A stretch of 64,000 nucleotides of DNA from Marivita sp. S6314. GTDB lineage: Bacteria; Pseudomonadota; Alphaproteobacteria; Rhodobacterales; Rhodobacteraceae. Positions within the stretch are counted from its first letter, which is position 1. Each line of letters starts with the position of its first letter. Below are positions 19,168 through 28,797 of the stretch, one piece after another. The position numbers and the translations under genes were made by a program. The stretch spans positions 62,001 through 126,000 of the forward strand of contig NZ_JALKAO010000005.1 of assembly GCF_023015985.1 (NCBI RefSeq). The letters run 5' to 3'. The notes beneath the pieces are model-generated. The model saw nothing but the letters and a program-made list of their open reading frames with translations, was not told the DNA's origin and ran no database searches.

Positions 19168-19980
19168 TCACGCTGCTGTCATTGTTTCTGACTTCCCAAG
19201 AAATTCGCGTGCCAACGCCCGATACGCGGCCGCGCCCTTGGAGCTTGGATCGTATTCGAGAACCGGCATCGCGTAAGATGGCGCTTCGCTCACACGGACA
19301 TTCCTTGGGATCACGGTCTCAAAGACAAGATCCCCAAGATTGTCCCGCGCGTCCATCTCAACCTGTTGAGACAGGTTGTTGCGGGCATCATACATCGTGA
19401 GAACAACGCCCTCGATGCGAAGGTTTGGATTGGCGGTTTGCCGCACTTCCCGAATTGTCAGCATTAACTGGCTTAGCCCTTCCAATGCAAAGAATTCGCT
19501 TTGAAGCGGGACCAGAACGGAGTGCGCCGCGACCATCGCGTTCACCGTCAAAAGGTTGAGAGACGGCGGACAGTCAATCAGTACGAAATCGAACGCGAAC
19601 TGGTCCATATCGGTCTGCCGCAGTGCGTCATGCAGAAGGAAACTCCGCTTCTCATTGGCGATGAGCTCAATATCCGCAGAGCTCAGATCAGTCGTCGACG
19701 GAACAAGACTCAGATTGGCCTGACGCGTCTTGCAAATGATGTCCTGTAGCGGGAAATCGTCGAGCAACAGGTCATAGGTTGTGGCGCGGCGATCTTCGGG
19801 CATCACCCCTAACCCGGTCGAGGCATTCCCCTGTGGATCGAGGTCGACAACCAGCACTTTCTGACCGATTTCGGCAAGCGCTGATGCAAAGTTGATGGCT
19901 GTCGTGGTTTTCCCCACACCACCTTTCTGGTTCGCAATAGCTATTATTTTCGGGCCAATCGGGCGTGTCGGATCATGCAC
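19168..19980 (-). CDS. parA: Chromosome partitioning ATPase ParA
   Basis: A protein of 270 residues. The deviant Walker A motif KGGVGKTT is at residues 19-26 and DLDPQGN follows. ParA forms the ATP-dependent DNA-bound gradient that moves ParB-parS complexes. The frame is open to 20013 inside rsmG; the GTG at 19980, with GGAG about 9 nt upstream, is the likely start and overlaps the rsmG stop by 8 bp. It is the fourth gene of an mnmE-mnmG-rsmG-parA-parB run. Confidence 0.96.
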   Translation of the reverse strand: MHDPTRPIGPKIIAIANQKGGVGKTTTAINFASALAEIGQKVLVVDLDPQGNASTGLGVMPEDRRATTYDLLLDDFPLQDIICKTRQANLSLVPSTTDLSSADIELIANEKRSFLLHDALRQTDMDQFAFDFVLIDCPPSLNLLTVNAMVAAHSVLVPLQSEFFALEGLSQLMLTIREVRQTANPNLRIEGVVLTMYDARNNLSQQVEMDARDNLGDLVFETVIPRNVRVSEAPSYAMPVLEYDPSSKGAAAYRALAREFLGKSETMTAA

Positions 19981-20566
19981 GGGACAAGTCTCCAATTTCC
20001 AATATGGCAGCATCGGGGTTCGTGATACTTGTATGGGCTTTGTAGGTGAATCGCCACAGTTTTTGCGCGTCTTCTACCTCTTGGCGCCACGTCATGCCTT
20101 TGGGAAACACGCATGTTCCGCCGTCGCGCAAATGGAGCGACGCATAGTCCAATAGCTTGTCCAAAGACGCCAGCGCTCGGGCGCTTACAACATCAGCGGT
20201 CAAAGGTGGTATGTCCTCAATGCGCTTGGCAAGGACGGTGATCGGCGTTTGTGTTTCACGTGAAACAGTACGCAGGAACGTCGCCTTTCTCTGATCGCTT
20301 TCAACGAGCGTCATCCGAAAGTCTGGCTGCTGTTCAGCACGAACAATCGCAATGACAGCTCCGGGAAACCCGCCGCCGGCGCCCAGATCAGTCCAGGTTT
20401 CGCTATCAGCCCCCACCAATTCCGAGATCTGTAGCGAGTCCTCGAAATGGCGGCGTGCAGCGTCCTTCAAAGAGTCCTGCGATACCAGATTTATCTTTGG
20501 TGACCATTTCCGGAGAAGTTCAAGGTAAAGATCCAGCTTTTGCTGTGTTTCACGTGAAACATTCAT
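19973..20566 (-). CDS. rsmG: 16S rRNA (guanine-527 N7) methyltransferase RsmG (GidB), carrying two parS sites
   Basis: A protein of 197 residues. It methylates G527 of 16S rRNA with SAM; the SAM-binding loop [10 protein letters not shown] is at residues 60-69. Two parS palindromes are part of the coding sequence: one spans codons 2-7 (NVSRET) and one codons 100-105 (TVSRET). Both are read in the same frame and give the pentapeptide VSRET twice. The start overlaps the mnmG stop (ATGA). It is otherwise a normal family member. Confidence 0.95.
   Translation of the reverse strand: MNVSRETQQKLDLYLELLRKWSPKINLVSQDSLKDAARRHFEDSLQISELVGADSETWTDLGAGGGFPGAVIAIVRAEQQPDFRMTLVESDQRKATFLRTVSRETQTPITVLAKRIEDIPPLTADVVSARALASLDKLLDYASLHLRDGGTCVFPKGMTWRQEVEDAQKLWRFTYKAHTSITNPDAAILEIGDLSRA
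20252..20267. other. parS site inside rsmG (codons 100-105)
   Basis: A perfect 16-bp palindrome TGTTTCACGTGAAACA, identical to the canonical ParB-binding sequence. It is read in rsmG as TVSRET. Confidence 0.95.
20546..20561. other. parS site at rsmG codons 2-7
   Basis: A perfect TGTTTCACGTGAAACA palindrome starting five bases inside rsmG and read as NVSRET. It lies next to the mnmG stop. Confidence 0.95.
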
Positions 20567-22446
20567 CCCGCGATTTTCCGTTGCGACGCGTTGGCTTTCA
20601 GCTTTGACAGCAAAAGCAACAACGCGGAGGGAGTCATTCCATCAATCCGCGACGCCTGCGCAATGTTAGCCGGGCGATTGGATTTCAGCTTTATCTTAAG
20701 CTCATTCGACAACCCTTCGATATCATCAAAACCGAAATCATGCGGTATGATCTGTGCCTCATCTCGCCGCAGAGCCTCAATATCTTTCTTCTGACGGTCG
20801 AGGTAATTCGCGTAGAGCGCATCCTTGGACAGCTGTTCCTTGGTTTCTCCGTCGATTTCGGAAAGGTCTGGAGAAATTGCCTCCAGACCATCCCAAGTCA
20901 CAGACTCAATCGCAAGCGCCTCAAAACCACTACGGCGTGCCCCATCGCGGGATACATTCACCCCAGCATCAATAAGCTGCTTCGACGTTACAGTCAGAGA
21001 TGTCAGCGCGGCCTTACCTGCGTTCAGCTTTTTCATCTTTGCTTCGAAAACAGATACACGATGCGCACTCACGCAACCGACTTCTATCGCCATAGGCGTC
21101 AAACGCTGGTCTGCATTGTCCGCACGAAGAGACAACCGATACTCGGCACGCGATGTGAACATTCGGTAGGGCTCCGAAACGCCACGAGACGTCAGATCAT
21201 CGATCATGACACCAATGTAGCTATTCGCACGGCTGAACGTAACCGGCTCTTGCTGCTTCGCCCGACGCGCCGCATTTATACCAGCAACCAACCCCTGCGC
21301 GGCCGCTTCTTCATAGCCAGTTGTGCCGTTGATCTGACCTGCCAGATACAATCCCGCGCACTTCTTAAGCGACAAATCCAAGTTCAATGCACGGGGATCA
21401 ACGTAGTCGTATTCAATCGCATAACCCGGTTGCAAAATCTCGGCGCGCTCCAACCCCTTGATTGATCGCACGTATTGCAACTGCACCTCTTCAGGCAAAG
21501 AGGTCGAAATGCCGTTTGGATAGATCGTATGATCGTCAAGCCCTTCAGGTTCCAGGAAAATCTGGTGCGACGTCTTTTCGGCAAAACGAACGATCTTGTC
21601 TTCGATAGACGGGCAATATCGCGGTCCTACGCCCTCAATATGACCACCATACATCGCAGATCGACCGAGGTTTTCGCGGATGATCTCATGGGTTGACGCA
21701 TTTGTATGCGTAATCGCACAGGACACCTGACGCGCGGTTGGCGCGTCAGAGAGGAACGAAAACATCGTCGGTTGTTCATCGCCGGGCTGCTCGTCAAGAT
21801 CACTCCAATCAATCGTGCGCCCATCAAGGCGCGGAGGCGTACCCGTTTTTAAGCGGCCAAGAGGTAGGTCAAGTTCATCGAGACGGCGCGCCAGATCTGT
21901 CGACGGCTTTTCCCCCATACGACCACCCGAGATCTGGCGGTCGCCTATATGGATGATCCCACGCAGAAATGTCCCGGTGGTCAGAGTGACCGACGGGGCT
22001 GTGATGGCCTTATCGCCGTTGATCTGCACGCCATGAACGGAGTCTTCGTCCATCAAGAGATCTGTGACTTCCCCTTCGAGTATCGAAAGGTTTGGCTGCG
22101 CTTGCGTGGCGGACAGCATTTCGTTTTGGTAAATCTTGCGATCCGCCTGGGCGCGTGGGCCTTGAACCGCAGGGCCCTTGCGGCGATTGAGAAGACGAAA
22201 TTGGATGCCAGCCTTATCGGCCACGCGTCCCATCACCCCGTCGAACGCATCAATTTCCCGGACAAGATGGCCTTTGCCAAGCCCGCCAATCGCTGGATTG
22301 CAGGACATAACGCCGATGCCAGACAGTGTCAGCGTAATCAAAGCCGTCCTCGCACCGAGCCGGGCCGCCGCATGTGCGGCCTCGCAACCTGCATGTCCGC
22401 CACCCACGACGATGACATCGAAATCAAATTGTTTCACGTGAAACAC
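20563..22446 (-). CDS. mnmG: tRNA uridine 5-carboxymethylaminomethyl modification enzyme MnmG (GidA)
   Basis: A protein of 627 residues. FAD-dependent, it works with MnmE to modify U34 of certain tRNAs. The Rossmann motif [10 protein letters not shown] is at residues 15-24 and [13 protein letters not shown] follows. The start is GTG at 22446 with GAGGA immediately upstream. Its first six codons lie in a parS palindrome (22430-22445), read as MFHVKQ, a different frame from the parS copies in rsmG. It is coupled to mnmE (3-bp gap) and rsmG (4-bp overlap). Confidence 0.97.
   Translation of the reverse strand: MFHVKQFDFDVIVVGGGHAGCEAAHAAARLGARTALITLTLSGIGVMSCNPAIGGLGKGHLVREIDAFDGVMGRVADKAGIQFRLLNRRKGPAVQGPRAQADRKIYQNEMLSATQAQPNLSILEGEVTDLLMDEDSVHGVQINGDKAITAPSVTLTTGTFLRGIIHIGDRQISGGRMGEKPSTDLARRLDELDLPLGRLKTGTPPRLDGRTIDWSDLDEQPGDEQPTMFSFLSDAPTARQVSCAITHTNASTHEIIRENLGRSAMYGGHIEGVGPRYCPSIEDKIVRFAEKTSHQIFLEPEGLDDHTIYPNGISTSLPEEVQLQYVRSIKGLERAEILQPGYAIEYDYVDPRALNLDLSLKKCAGLYLAGQINGTTGYEEAAAQGLVAGINAARRAKQQEPVTFSRANSYIGVMIDDLTSRGVSEPYRMFTSRAEYRLSLRADNADQRLTPMAIEVGCVSAHRVSVFEAKMKKLNAGKAALTSLTVTSKQLIDAGVNVSRDGARRSGFEALAIESVTWDGLEAISPDLSEIDGETKEQLSKDALYANYLDRQKKDIEALRRDEAQIIPHDFGFDDIEGLSNELKIKLKSNRPANIAQASRIDGMTPSALLLLLSKLKANASQRKIAG
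22430..22445. other. parS site over the mnmG start
   Basis: A perfect TGTTTCACGTGAAACA palindrome that supplies the last two bases of the GTG start codon and the next four codons of mnmG (FHVK). Confidence 0.95.
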
Positions 22447-22449
22447 TCC

Positions 22450-23733
22450 TCATTTTCCGATGCAAAAACTTGAGAACACTTTATCTAACACATCTTCAAC
22501 ATCGACACGACCAACCAAACGCTCCAACACGAAAATCCCGCCGCGTAATTCTTCGGATGCCAGATCATAACGGTCTGGACCCTCACCAACAAAGGTCAGC
22601 GCTTGCCTCAACCGGTCCAACCCCAGTGACAGTACATCCTTCTGACGCTGATGCGACACGAGACCGGCAGATGTGGCCTTTCCGATCAAACGTTCTTTCA
22701 CATCGGAAATAAGTCCGCTGATCCCCTCGCCCGTAACCCCGGAAACACCCGTCGCATTGCCCGTCAGATCGGATTTCCCCGCGACAACGATATCCGTGTC
22801 CCGCGGTGACAGAAGCGTAAACGCGTCTTCGCTTTCTAGAAATATCCGCAGATCGGCCGTTGTGGCCCGGTCCAATGCGCGTTGAATCCCGATGGATTCC
22901 ACCACATCCTCTGATACCCTAAGACCTGCGGTGTCCAGAAACGTCACTGGAAGGCCATCAAGATCCATGCGAACCTCGATCACGTCACGCGTTGTGCCCG
23001 CCACATCCGACGTGATCGCGGCGTCCCGACCCGCCAAAGCGTTCAATAACGTCGATTTACCAGCATTCGGCGCGCCAACGATAGCCACTTCAAATCCAGT
23101 CCGGATCCGTTCTGCAACGCCATAGCCCTGGATTTCTTCCTCAAGGTTTTTCATGACCCCGGACAAAAGCTGAGTCACCTCGGGCGAGACATCAACGGGA
23201 ACGTCTTCATCCGCAAAATCAATTGTTGCTTCCAGCAGCGACAGAGCGTGAATCAAATCTTTCCGCCATGTTTCCGCTGCATCGCGAAGGCGGCCTGAGA
23301 ACCCCAGAAGCGCCTGTTTGCGTTGCATTTCTGTTTCTGCATCGATGAGATCAGACAACGCTTCGACCTGGGTAAGATCAAGCCGCCCGTTTGACAGCGC
23401 ACGGCGCGTAAATTCACCGGCCTCGGCAGATCGGAAATTAGGAACCTGGCTTAGGCTGTCCAAGACGATCTGAACAATCGCGATGCTTCCATGTATGTGG
23501 AATTCGACAACTGGCTCGCCTGTAAAGCTCTTGCCGTCCTCGAACGTGATGACCAGCGCTTCGTCCAAAAATCCGTGGTCGGGATGAACCAGCCGTCGGA
23601 GCGCTGTTTGGCGCGGCGTCGGGGCCGCAAAACCGAACAGCGTACAGCTTTGGAACGCGTCAGGTCCGGATACCCGGATCACGGCAACGCCGGATTTCCC
23701 TGGAACCGTCGCCAGCGCAAAGATTGTATCCAT
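22450..23733 (-). CDS. mnmE: tRNA modification GTPase MnmE (TrmE)
   Basis: A protein of 427 residues, slightly shorter than the E. coli enzyme. An N-terminal folate-binding domain ([20 protein letters not shown]) precedes a helical domain interrupted by a G domain: G1 GAPNAGKST at 220-228, G2 TTRD, G3 DTAG at 267-270. The C-terminal CIGK carries the catalytic Cys. The G4 position reads GKSD (319-322) instead of the usual NKxD, a departure worth noting for guanine specificity. It heads the mnmE-mnmG-rsmG-parAB run. Confidence 0.95.
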   Translation of the reverse strand: MDTIFALATVPGKSGVAVIRVSGPDAFQSCTLFGFAAPTPRQTALRRLVHPDHGFLDEALVITFEDGKSFTGEPVVEFHIHGSIAIVQIVLDSLSQVPNFRSAEAGEFTRRALSNGRLDLTQVEALSDLIDAETEMQRKQALLGFSGRLRDAAETWRKDLIHALSLLEATIDFADEDVPVDVSPEVTQLLSGVMKNLEEEIQGYGVAERIRTGFEVAIVGAPNAGKSTLLNALAGRDAAITSDVAGTTRDVIEVRMDLDGLPVTFLDTAGLRVSEDVVESIGIQRALDRATTADLRIFLESEDAFTLLSPRDTDIVVAGKSDLTGNATGVSGVTGEGISGLISDVKERLIGKATSAGLVSHQRQKDVLSLGLDRLRQALTFVGEGPDRYDLASEELRGGIFVLERLVGRVDVEDVLDKVFSSFCIGK

Positions 23734-23754
23734 AGCGCACCCTGCCCCGAGGGC

Positions 23755-25023
23755 TTACGAATTCATGGAGTCGAAGAATTCCGAATTTGTCTTGGTCTGT
23801 TTCAGTTTCCCGATCAGGAATTCAATGGCATCTGTTGTGCCCATCGGGTTCAGGATCCGACGCAGAACAAATGTCTTTTGCAGATCGATCTTGTTGACCA
23901 ACAGGTCTTCTTTGCGGGTCCCGGATTTGAGGATATCCATCGCCGGGAAGACGCGTTTGTCCGCCACTTTACGATCCAGCACGATTTCCGAGTTACCCGT
24001 GCCTTTGAATTCTTCAAAGATCACTTCGTCCATCCGGCTTCCGGTGTCGATCAGAGCGGTTGCAATGATTGTGAGCGATCCACCTTCTTCGATATTCCGC
24101 GCGGCACCAAAGAAACGCTTGGGGCGCTGCAAGGCGTTTGCATCTACACCACCGGTCAGAACCTTACCCGAGGACGGCACCACGGTGTTAAACGCTCTAC
24201 CAAGTCTTGTGATGGAATCCAGAAGGATCACAACATCTCGTTTATGCTCCACAAGACGCTTGGCTTTTTCGATGACCATTTCAGACACGGCAACGTGACG
24301 GGTGGCGGGTTCGTCAAAGGTGGACGACACAACTTCGCCCTTCACCGAGCGCTGCATGTCGGTCACTTCTTCGGGGCGTTCATCAATCAGCAGCACGATC
24401 AGGTAACATTCCGGATGGTTGCGTTCGATTGAATGCGCGATGTTCTGGAGAAGAACCGTTTTACCCGTGCGCGGCGGCGCAACAATCAGGGATCGCTGGC
24501 CTTTCCCGATGGGCGCAACAAGGTCGATGATCCGCGCTGACCGATCCTTGATCGTCGGATCTTCAATTTCCATGTTCAACCGCTCGTCCGGGTAGAGCGG
24601 TGTCAGGTTGTCAAACGCGATCTTGTGGCGGGCGCGTTCCGGTTCCTGGAAATTGATCTGGCTGCAGTTCATCAAGGCAAAGTAGCGCTCGTTGTCCTCG
24701 GGCGCTTTGATTTCACCATCGATGGTGTCTCCGGTTCGCAAAGAGAACTTCCGGATCATTTCCGGAGAGACATAGATGTCGTCAGGGCCCGGAAGGTAGT
24801 TTGCCTCGGGAGAACGCAAAAACCCGAACCCGTCCTGAAGCACTTCGAGAACCCCGTCGCCGAAGATTTCCCAGCCTTCGTCCGCGCGTTCGCGTAGGAT
24901 CTGGAACATGATCTCGCCTTTACGCATGGTTGATGCGTTTTCGATCTCAAGCTCTTCAGCCATCGCCAAAAGGTCTTTGGGGCTTTTTGCCTTCAGATCG
25001 GCAAGATTCAGTTTTTCGGTCAT
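23755..25023 (-). CDS. rho: Transcription termination factor Rho
   Basis: A protein of 422 residues, the usual length. The N-terminal SAP-like and cold-shock RNA-binding domains include [19 protein letters not shown], the Walker A loop PPRTGKT lies at 183-189 and [13 protein letters not shown] follows. Rho is a hexameric RNA-dependent ATPase that ends transcription. The gene lies directly beside the predicted origin and is read away from it, so its promoter must lie within the origin region. mnmE follows 21 bp downstream. Confidence 0.97.
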   Translation of the reverse strand: MTEKLNLADLKAKSPKDLLAMAEELEIENASTMRKGEIMFQILRERADEGWEIFGDGVLEVLQDGFGFLRSPEANYLPGPDDIYVSPEMIRKFSLRTGDTIDGEIKAPEDNERYFALMNCSQINFQEPERARHKIAFDNLTPLYPDERLNMEIEDPTIKDRSARIIDLVAPIGKGQRSLIVAPPRTGKTVLLQNIAHSIERNHPECYLIVLLIDERPEEVTDMQRSVKGEVVSSTFDEPATRHVAVSEMVIEKAKRLVEHKRDVVILLDSITRLGRAFNTVVPSSGKVLTGGVDANALQRPKRFFGAARNIEEGGSLTIIATALIDTGSRMDEVIFEEFKGTGNSEIVLDRKVADKRVFPAMDILKSGTRKEDLLVNKIDLQKTFVLRRILNPMGTTDAIEFLIGKLKQTKTNSEFFDSMNS

Positions 25024-25200
25024 AACGTATCCCGGATCGCGTGGTGTCGCGATCTACTCTTGTTTATCTTTGGAAAGTCTCATCCAGAACAGGACTGTGC
25101 TGCTCTTAGACGAGCAGGACGAGCCTGTCAAACCGAGCCCTATCTTAAATAAATAAAGAAAAAAGTAAGGATTTTGTTCTTAGTAGTCCCGACCCTGATC

Positions 25201-25209
25201 TGTGGATTA
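25201..25209 (-). other. DnaA-box-like nonamer
   Basis: TGTGGATTA, complement TAATCCACA, one base from the TTATCCACA consensus, at the edge of the A/T-rich stretch. Confidence 0.6.
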
Positions 25210-25330
25210 ATGACTTGCGCACAGGTTGTTCACTGACATCCGGACATGGATAAGATTGTGAACAAGATTTTTGTAGAGCCGTAACGTCGTTCTACAGGTT
25301 GATATCATTCTATTTTCGTCGGGAAACCCA

Positions 25331-25339
25331 TGTGGATAA
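25331..25339 (-). other. Perfect DnaA box
   Basis: TGTGGATAA, complement TTATCCACA, the exact consensus nonamer. Confidence 0.85.
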
Positions 25340-25411
25340 ACTTGGACATTTTTCTCTGCTAATCAGTTGTCCGACATCCAGAGTTATCCGATCCACAGCG
25401 GGCAAAACGCG

Positions 25412-25426
25412 TTAACAGATGCTTAA
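25412..25426. promoter_or_regulatory. CtrA-type box TTAA-N7-TTAA
   Basis: TTAACAGATGCTTAA has exact TTAA half-sites with seven bases between. A GANTC CcrM methylation site (25428-25432) follows two bases later. It may regulate origin firing or the maf promoter. Confidence 0.6.
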
Positions 25427-25512
25427 CGACTCGGTGAGAGTCTTAACGGCTTGCTGCCAGAGCGGCTTTTCCGCAAAACACTCATGTAAAGAAACAAGGG
25501 TTGTCCGCGGAG

Positions 25513-25521
25513 TTGTCCACA
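25513..25521 (+). other. DnaA-box-like nonamer at the maf start
   Basis: TTGTCCACA is one base from consensus and its last base is the A of the maf ATG. Confidence 0.5.
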
Positions 25522-26120
25522 TGAATCTCGATTTGGTTCTGGCGTCCGGGTCTGACATCCGCGCCACGATGCTGCGGAATGCCGGGTTACGATTCGATGT
25601 TCAGGTCGCGCTAATCGACGAAGAGACGATCCGGCGATCCTTGGAGGCGGAAGACGCCAGCCCGCGTGACATTGCTGACACCTTGGCCGAAATGAAAGCG
25701 CGCAAGATTTCAGATAAGATGCCGGGCGCGCTTGTTCTGGGGTGTGATCAGGTGTTGTCCGTCGACAAACAGGTCCTGGGCAAACCAGAGACCATCGACG
25801 ACGCCAGATCCCAGTTACAGCTTTTGCGAAACCGGTCGCACACCTTGCTGTCAGCAGCGGTTCTTTATGAAGACGGCGAACCGAAATGGCGGCATGTCGG
25901 GGTGGTGCGGTTGCGCATGCGCGATGTGTCGGATGCCTATCTTGAGGATTACCTTACGCGCAACTGGGACAGCGTGAAACATTCGGTCGGCGCTTACAAA
26001 CTGGAAGAAGAAGGTGCGCGGTTGTTCACCCAGGTTCAGGGAGACTATTTCACCGTGCTGGGTCTTCCGTTACTTGAGTTATTGAACCATCTCACATTGA
26101 TCGGACGGATTGACGGATGA
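25521..26120 (+). CDS. maf: Maf-family nucleotide pyrophosphatase
   Basis: A protein of 199 residues. The N-terminal [11 protein letters not shown] is a variant of the Maf ASxSPRR motif, and LGCDQVL and KPET give the conserved acidic and metal-binding positions. The family hydrolyses modified or non-canonical nucleotides. The frame is open to 25419, but the ATG 25521 begins the conserved strand [11 protein letters not shown] and has GGAG at 25509. Its start codon overlaps a DnaA-like nonamer. It is coupled to aroE by ATGA. Confidence 0.92.
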   Translation: MNLDLVLASGSDIRATMLRNAGLRFDVQVALIDEETIRRSLEAEDASPRDIADTLAEMKARKISDKMPGALVLGCDQVLSVDKQVLGKPETIDDARSQLQLLRNRSHTLLSAAVLYEDGEPKWRHVGVVRLRMRDVSDAYLEDYLTRNWDSVKHSVGAYKLEEEGARLFTQVQGDYFTVLGLPLLELLNHLTLIGRIDG

Positions 26121-26950
26121 GTGACAGTAAAATTCCCCTGGCTGGTGTTATTGGCCACCCCATCGCCCACTCAAAAAGCCCCAATGTGCATGGATACTGG
26201 TTGCGGAAATACGGTTTGCGCGGTCACTACATTCCGATCGACATCGCGCCGGAAAAGATCAAGGATCTGCTGCCACGATTGGTCGATCTGGGGTTCGTCG
26301 GGGCAAATGTCACGATTCCGCACAAGGAAACCGTGATGGACATCGCAGACCTGATCACCGATCGCGCCACGTTGATCGGCGCTGCAAACACGCTGATCTT
26401 TCGCAAGGATGGGCGGATTCACGCGGACAACACGGACGGGTACGGGTTTATCGAAAACATTCGCCAATCTGAGCCGGACTGGAATCCAAAGAGCGGGCCG
26501 GCAGCTGTGTTTGGTGCCGGTGGCGCGGCGCGCGCGGTGATTGCGTCTTTGCTGGATGTCGGGGTGCCCCAGATCCTTTTGACCAACCGAACCCGCATTC
26601 GGGCCGAAAAGCTGCGTGATGATTTTGGTCATCGGGTTCAGGTGGTGGAATGGGTACAGGCCGGGAATGTGCTGGAAGAGGCGGACTTGGTTGTGAACAC
26701 CACATCGCTTGGCATGACCGGTAAAACCGAAATGCGGGTTCCACTGGACGGGCTGCGGCCGGGGATCATTGTGAATGACCTTGTGTACACGCCGTTGCGC
26801 ACCCGACTTCTGGCCGAGGCCGAGCAACGCGGGTGCCGTGTTGTCGATGGGTTGGGCATGCTGCTTCATCAGGCGGTCCCGGGTTTCGAACGCTGGTTCG
26901 GAAAACGCCCTGTTGTTGATGACAACGTTCGAGCTGCGGTGTTGCGGTGA
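26117..26950 (+). CDS. aroE: Shikimate dehydrogenase
   Basis: A protein of 277 residues. It reduces 3-dehydroshikimate to shikimate with NADPH in aromatic amino-acid synthesis. The substrate site [12 protein letters not shown] is near residues 13-24, NVTIPHKE has the catalytic Lys, and GAGGAARAV is the nucleotide loop at about 133-141. The maf-aroE-coaE-dnaQ order is the conserved origin-proximal run of alphaproteobacteria. It overlaps maf (ATGA) and coaE (GTGA). Confidence 0.95.
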   Translation: MSDSKIPLAGVIGHPIAHSKSPNVHGYWLRKYGLRGHYIPIDIAPEKIKDLLPRLVDLGFVGANVTIPHKETVMDIADLITDRATLIGAANTLIFRKDGRIHADNTDGYGFIENIRQSEPDWNPKSGPAAVFGAGGAARAVIASLLDVGVPQILLTNRTRIRAEKLRDDFGHRVQVVEWVQAGNVLEEADLVVNTTSLGMTGKTEMRVPLDGLRPGIIVNDLVYTPLRTRLLAEAEQRGCRVVDGLGMLLHQAVPGFERWFGKRPVVDDNVRAAVLR

Positions 26951-27540
26951 CGTTCAAACTTGGTCTCACCGGCTCTATCGGGATGGGAAAGTCGACAACG
27001 GCACAGATGTTTGCCGATGCGGGTTGCGCAGTTTGGGATGCGGATGCGGCAGTGCATCGTTTGTATTCCGTGGGGGGTGCAGCCGTTCCCGAAATCAACG
27101 CGGCGTTTCCGTCCGCTGTGATCGACGGACAGGTCGATCGCGCACGGCTGCGAGAGATTATTTCGGACACGCCAGAGGCGCTAAGGCAAATCGAGGCTAT
27201 CGTGCATCCTCTGGTGCGGGATGACCGGATAAGCTTTGTGAAAAGCGCTTCGTCTGACATCGTCGTTTGCGACATACCTTTGCTTTTCGAAACGGGCGGT
27301 GAGTCCGAGATGGATGCGGTGATATGTGTCTCTGTTTCACCGGAACTTCAGGAAAAACGTGTTTTGGAGCGAGGCACCATGACACGCGATCAGTTCCTGG
27401 CCATCCGTGCGAAACAGATGCCGAACGACGAAAAAATACAGCGATCTGATTTTGTGATCACAACCGACACTCTTGAAGATACCCGTCGTCAGGTTCACGA
27501 TGTGCTTGAGCAGATCAGGAAAGATATCGGCCATGCGTGA
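26947..27540 (+). CDS. coaE: Dephospho-CoA kinase
   Basis: A protein of 197 residues. It phosphorylates dephospho-CoA at the 3'-hydroxyl of ribose, the last step of CoA synthesis. The P-loop GSIGMGKST is at residues 9-17 and DADAAVHRLY follows. The start is GTG at 26947, overlapping the aroE stop. The dnaQ start lies inside its last codons. Confidence 0.94.
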   Translation: MTFKLGLTGSIGMGKSTTAQMFADAGCAVWDADAAVHRLYSVGGAAVPEINAAFPSAVIDGQVDRARLREIISDTPEALRQIEAIVHPLVRDDRISFVKSASSDIVVCDIPLLFETGGESEMDAVICVSVSPELQEKRVLERGTMTRDQFLAIRAKQMPNDEKIQRSDFVITTDTLEDTRRQVHDVLEQIRKDIGHA

Positions 27541-28222
27541 AATCGTTCTGGATACGGAAACCACCGGGTTTGAACCGGAACAAGGTGACCGGATTGTCGA
27601 AATCGGTGCGGTTGAGCTTTATAACCACGTTCCCACCGGGCGGACCTATCATCAATACATCAACCCTGAGCGATCCATGCCGCAAGAGGCGTTCGAGGTG
27701 CATGGGTTGGGTGACGATTTCCTGCGTGACAAACCAGTTTTTGCGGACATCGCGCAGGCCTTCGTGGATTTCATCGGGGATGCCACGCTGGTCATTCATA
27801 ACGCCGCGTTTGATATGAAATTCCTGAACGCAGAATTGGGCTGGTTGAAACGCCCCGCGATTCCGATGAGCCAGTCTTTGGATACGCTGGCGATTGCCCG
27901 ACGGAAGTTTCCGGGATCGCCTGCGTCGCTTGATGCGCTGTGCCGACGTTTCGGGATCGACAACTCATCCCGCACATTGCACGGCGCGTTGCTTGATTCC
28001 GAGATTTTGGCGGAAGTGTATCTTGAGCTGATTGGCGGCAAGCAGCCGGATTTCGGGTTGAACGTGTCCGAAGCAAAATCGGGGACAAGCGGTAGTCAGC
28101 AGGAATGGCGCCCTGCCCCGCGCCCGGCCCCTTTGCCGTCGCGCTTGTCAGACAGCGAAAAGGCGGCACATGCCGCCTTTGTCGAAACCTTGGGGGACGC
28201 TGCGCTCTGGAAGCGCTTTTGA
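27533..28222 (+). CDS. dnaQ: DNA polymerase III epsilon subunit (3'-5' proofreading exonuclease)
   Basis: A protein of 229 residues. The DEDDh exonuclease motifs are ExoI LDTETTGFEP (Asp7, Glu9), ExoII HNAAFDMKFL and ExoIII HGALLDSEILAEVY with the catalytic His and Asp. The frame is open to 27473, but the family start MREIVLDTETTG is the ATG 27533, overlapping the coaE end by 8 bp. The last ~60 bp hold a strong hairpin that probably serves the convergent secB transcript. Confidence 0.95.
   Translation: MREIVLDTETTGFEPEQGDRIVEIGAVELYNHVPTGRTYHQYINPERSMPQEAFEVHGLGDDFLRDKPVFADIAQAFVDFIGDATLVIHNAAFDMKFLNAELGWLKRPAIPMSQSLDTLAIARRKFPGSPASLDALCRRFGIDNSSRTLHGALLDSEILAEVYLELIGGKQPDFGLNVSEAKSGTSGSQQEWRPAPRPAPLPSRLSDSEKAAHAAFVETLGDAALWKRF
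28159..28180 (-). terminator. Hairpin inside the 3' end of dnaQ, probable secB terminator
   Basis: AAAGGCGGCA at 28159-28168 pairs perfectly with TGCCGCCTTT at 28171-28180 across a 2-nt gap. Read on the minus strand the stem is followed by TTTT, lies about 46 bp past the secB stop and therefore fits an intrinsic terminator. It lies within dnaQ codons, so it is also protein-coding. Confidence 0.55.
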
Positions 28223-28225
28223 GCG

Positions 28226-28732
28226 TCAGGCGTTTGCTGTTTCAGCCTGCTGGGCCTGCGCACGGCGTGCCAGTTCCGTACGGTAAAGCTGAAGGAAATC
28301 AATCGTTTCCAGGTTCAGCGGCGGGAACCCACCGTCACGTGTGACGTCGCTGACAATACGGCGCACAAACGGGAAAAGCATGCGCGGGCATTCGATCAAC
28401 AGGAATGGGTGCATCTGGTCTTCGGGTACGTTTTCAACGTGGAACACACCGGCATATTCAAGTTCAAGCATGAACAAGGTGTCGCCGCTTTCCTTGGCTT
28501 TCGAATTGATCTGAAGCTTCAGGATCACTTCGAACTGGTGGTCAGCGGTGCGTTTCTTGGCGTCCAGGTTGACCTGAAGCTGCACGTCCGGCTGCACATC
28601 GCCTTGCACACCCTTCTGCGCGAGGATGTTTTCGAAGGACATGTCCCGCACAAACTGTGCAAGGACGTTCATTTTGATAGGGGTCGCTTGTTCTGCGGCA
28701 CCGTTTGCGGCGGTTTCTGGCGTATCTGCCAT
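28226..28732 (-). CDS. secB: Protein-export chaperone SecB
   Basis: A protein of 168 residues, matching alphaproteobacterial SecB. It keeps preproteins unfolded and hands them to SecA. The core blocks NVLAQFVRDMSFENI, LELEYAGVFHVENV and the CPRMLFPFVRRIVSDVTRDG-type segment are present. The ATG at 28732 is chosen over an upstream ATG at 28756 because GGGAGAG precedes it and the family N-terminus begins there. Confidence 0.95.
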   Translation of the reverse strand: MADTPETAANGAAEQATPIKMNVLAQFVRDMSFENILAQKGVQGDVQPDVQLQVNLDAKKRTADHQFEVILKLQINSKAKESGDTLFMLELEYAGVFHVENVPEDQMHPFLLIECPRMLFPFVRRIVSDVTRDGGFPPLNLETIDFLQLYRTELARRAQAQQAETANA

Positions 28733-28797
28733 GTGTCTCTCCCTGAGATCGAGCAATCAGTCAATTGAGCGCTCTTTATCAGCCACGGAACAGAGCC

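Larger units (their letters stand above)
25024..25520. other. Predicted chromosomal replication origin (oriC)
   Basis: A 497-bp gene-free region between rho (read left) and maf (read right). It contains a perfect DnaA box (25331-25339), near-perfect ones at 25201-25209, 25257-25265 and 25513-25521, an A/T-rich unwinding-type stretch at 25141-25183 (TTAAATAAATAAAGAAAAAA) and a CtrA-type TTAA-N7-TTAA box at 25412-25426. parS and parAB are within 6 kb. The maf-aroE-coaE-dnaQ run and the divergent gene directions fit the alphaproteobacterial origin. It must also hold the rho and maf promoters. Confidence 0.82.

Noticed and set aside
25245-25397. Further DnaA-like nonamers at 25245, 25384 and 25389
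   Set aside because: Two mismatches each; too weak to list as boxes individually.
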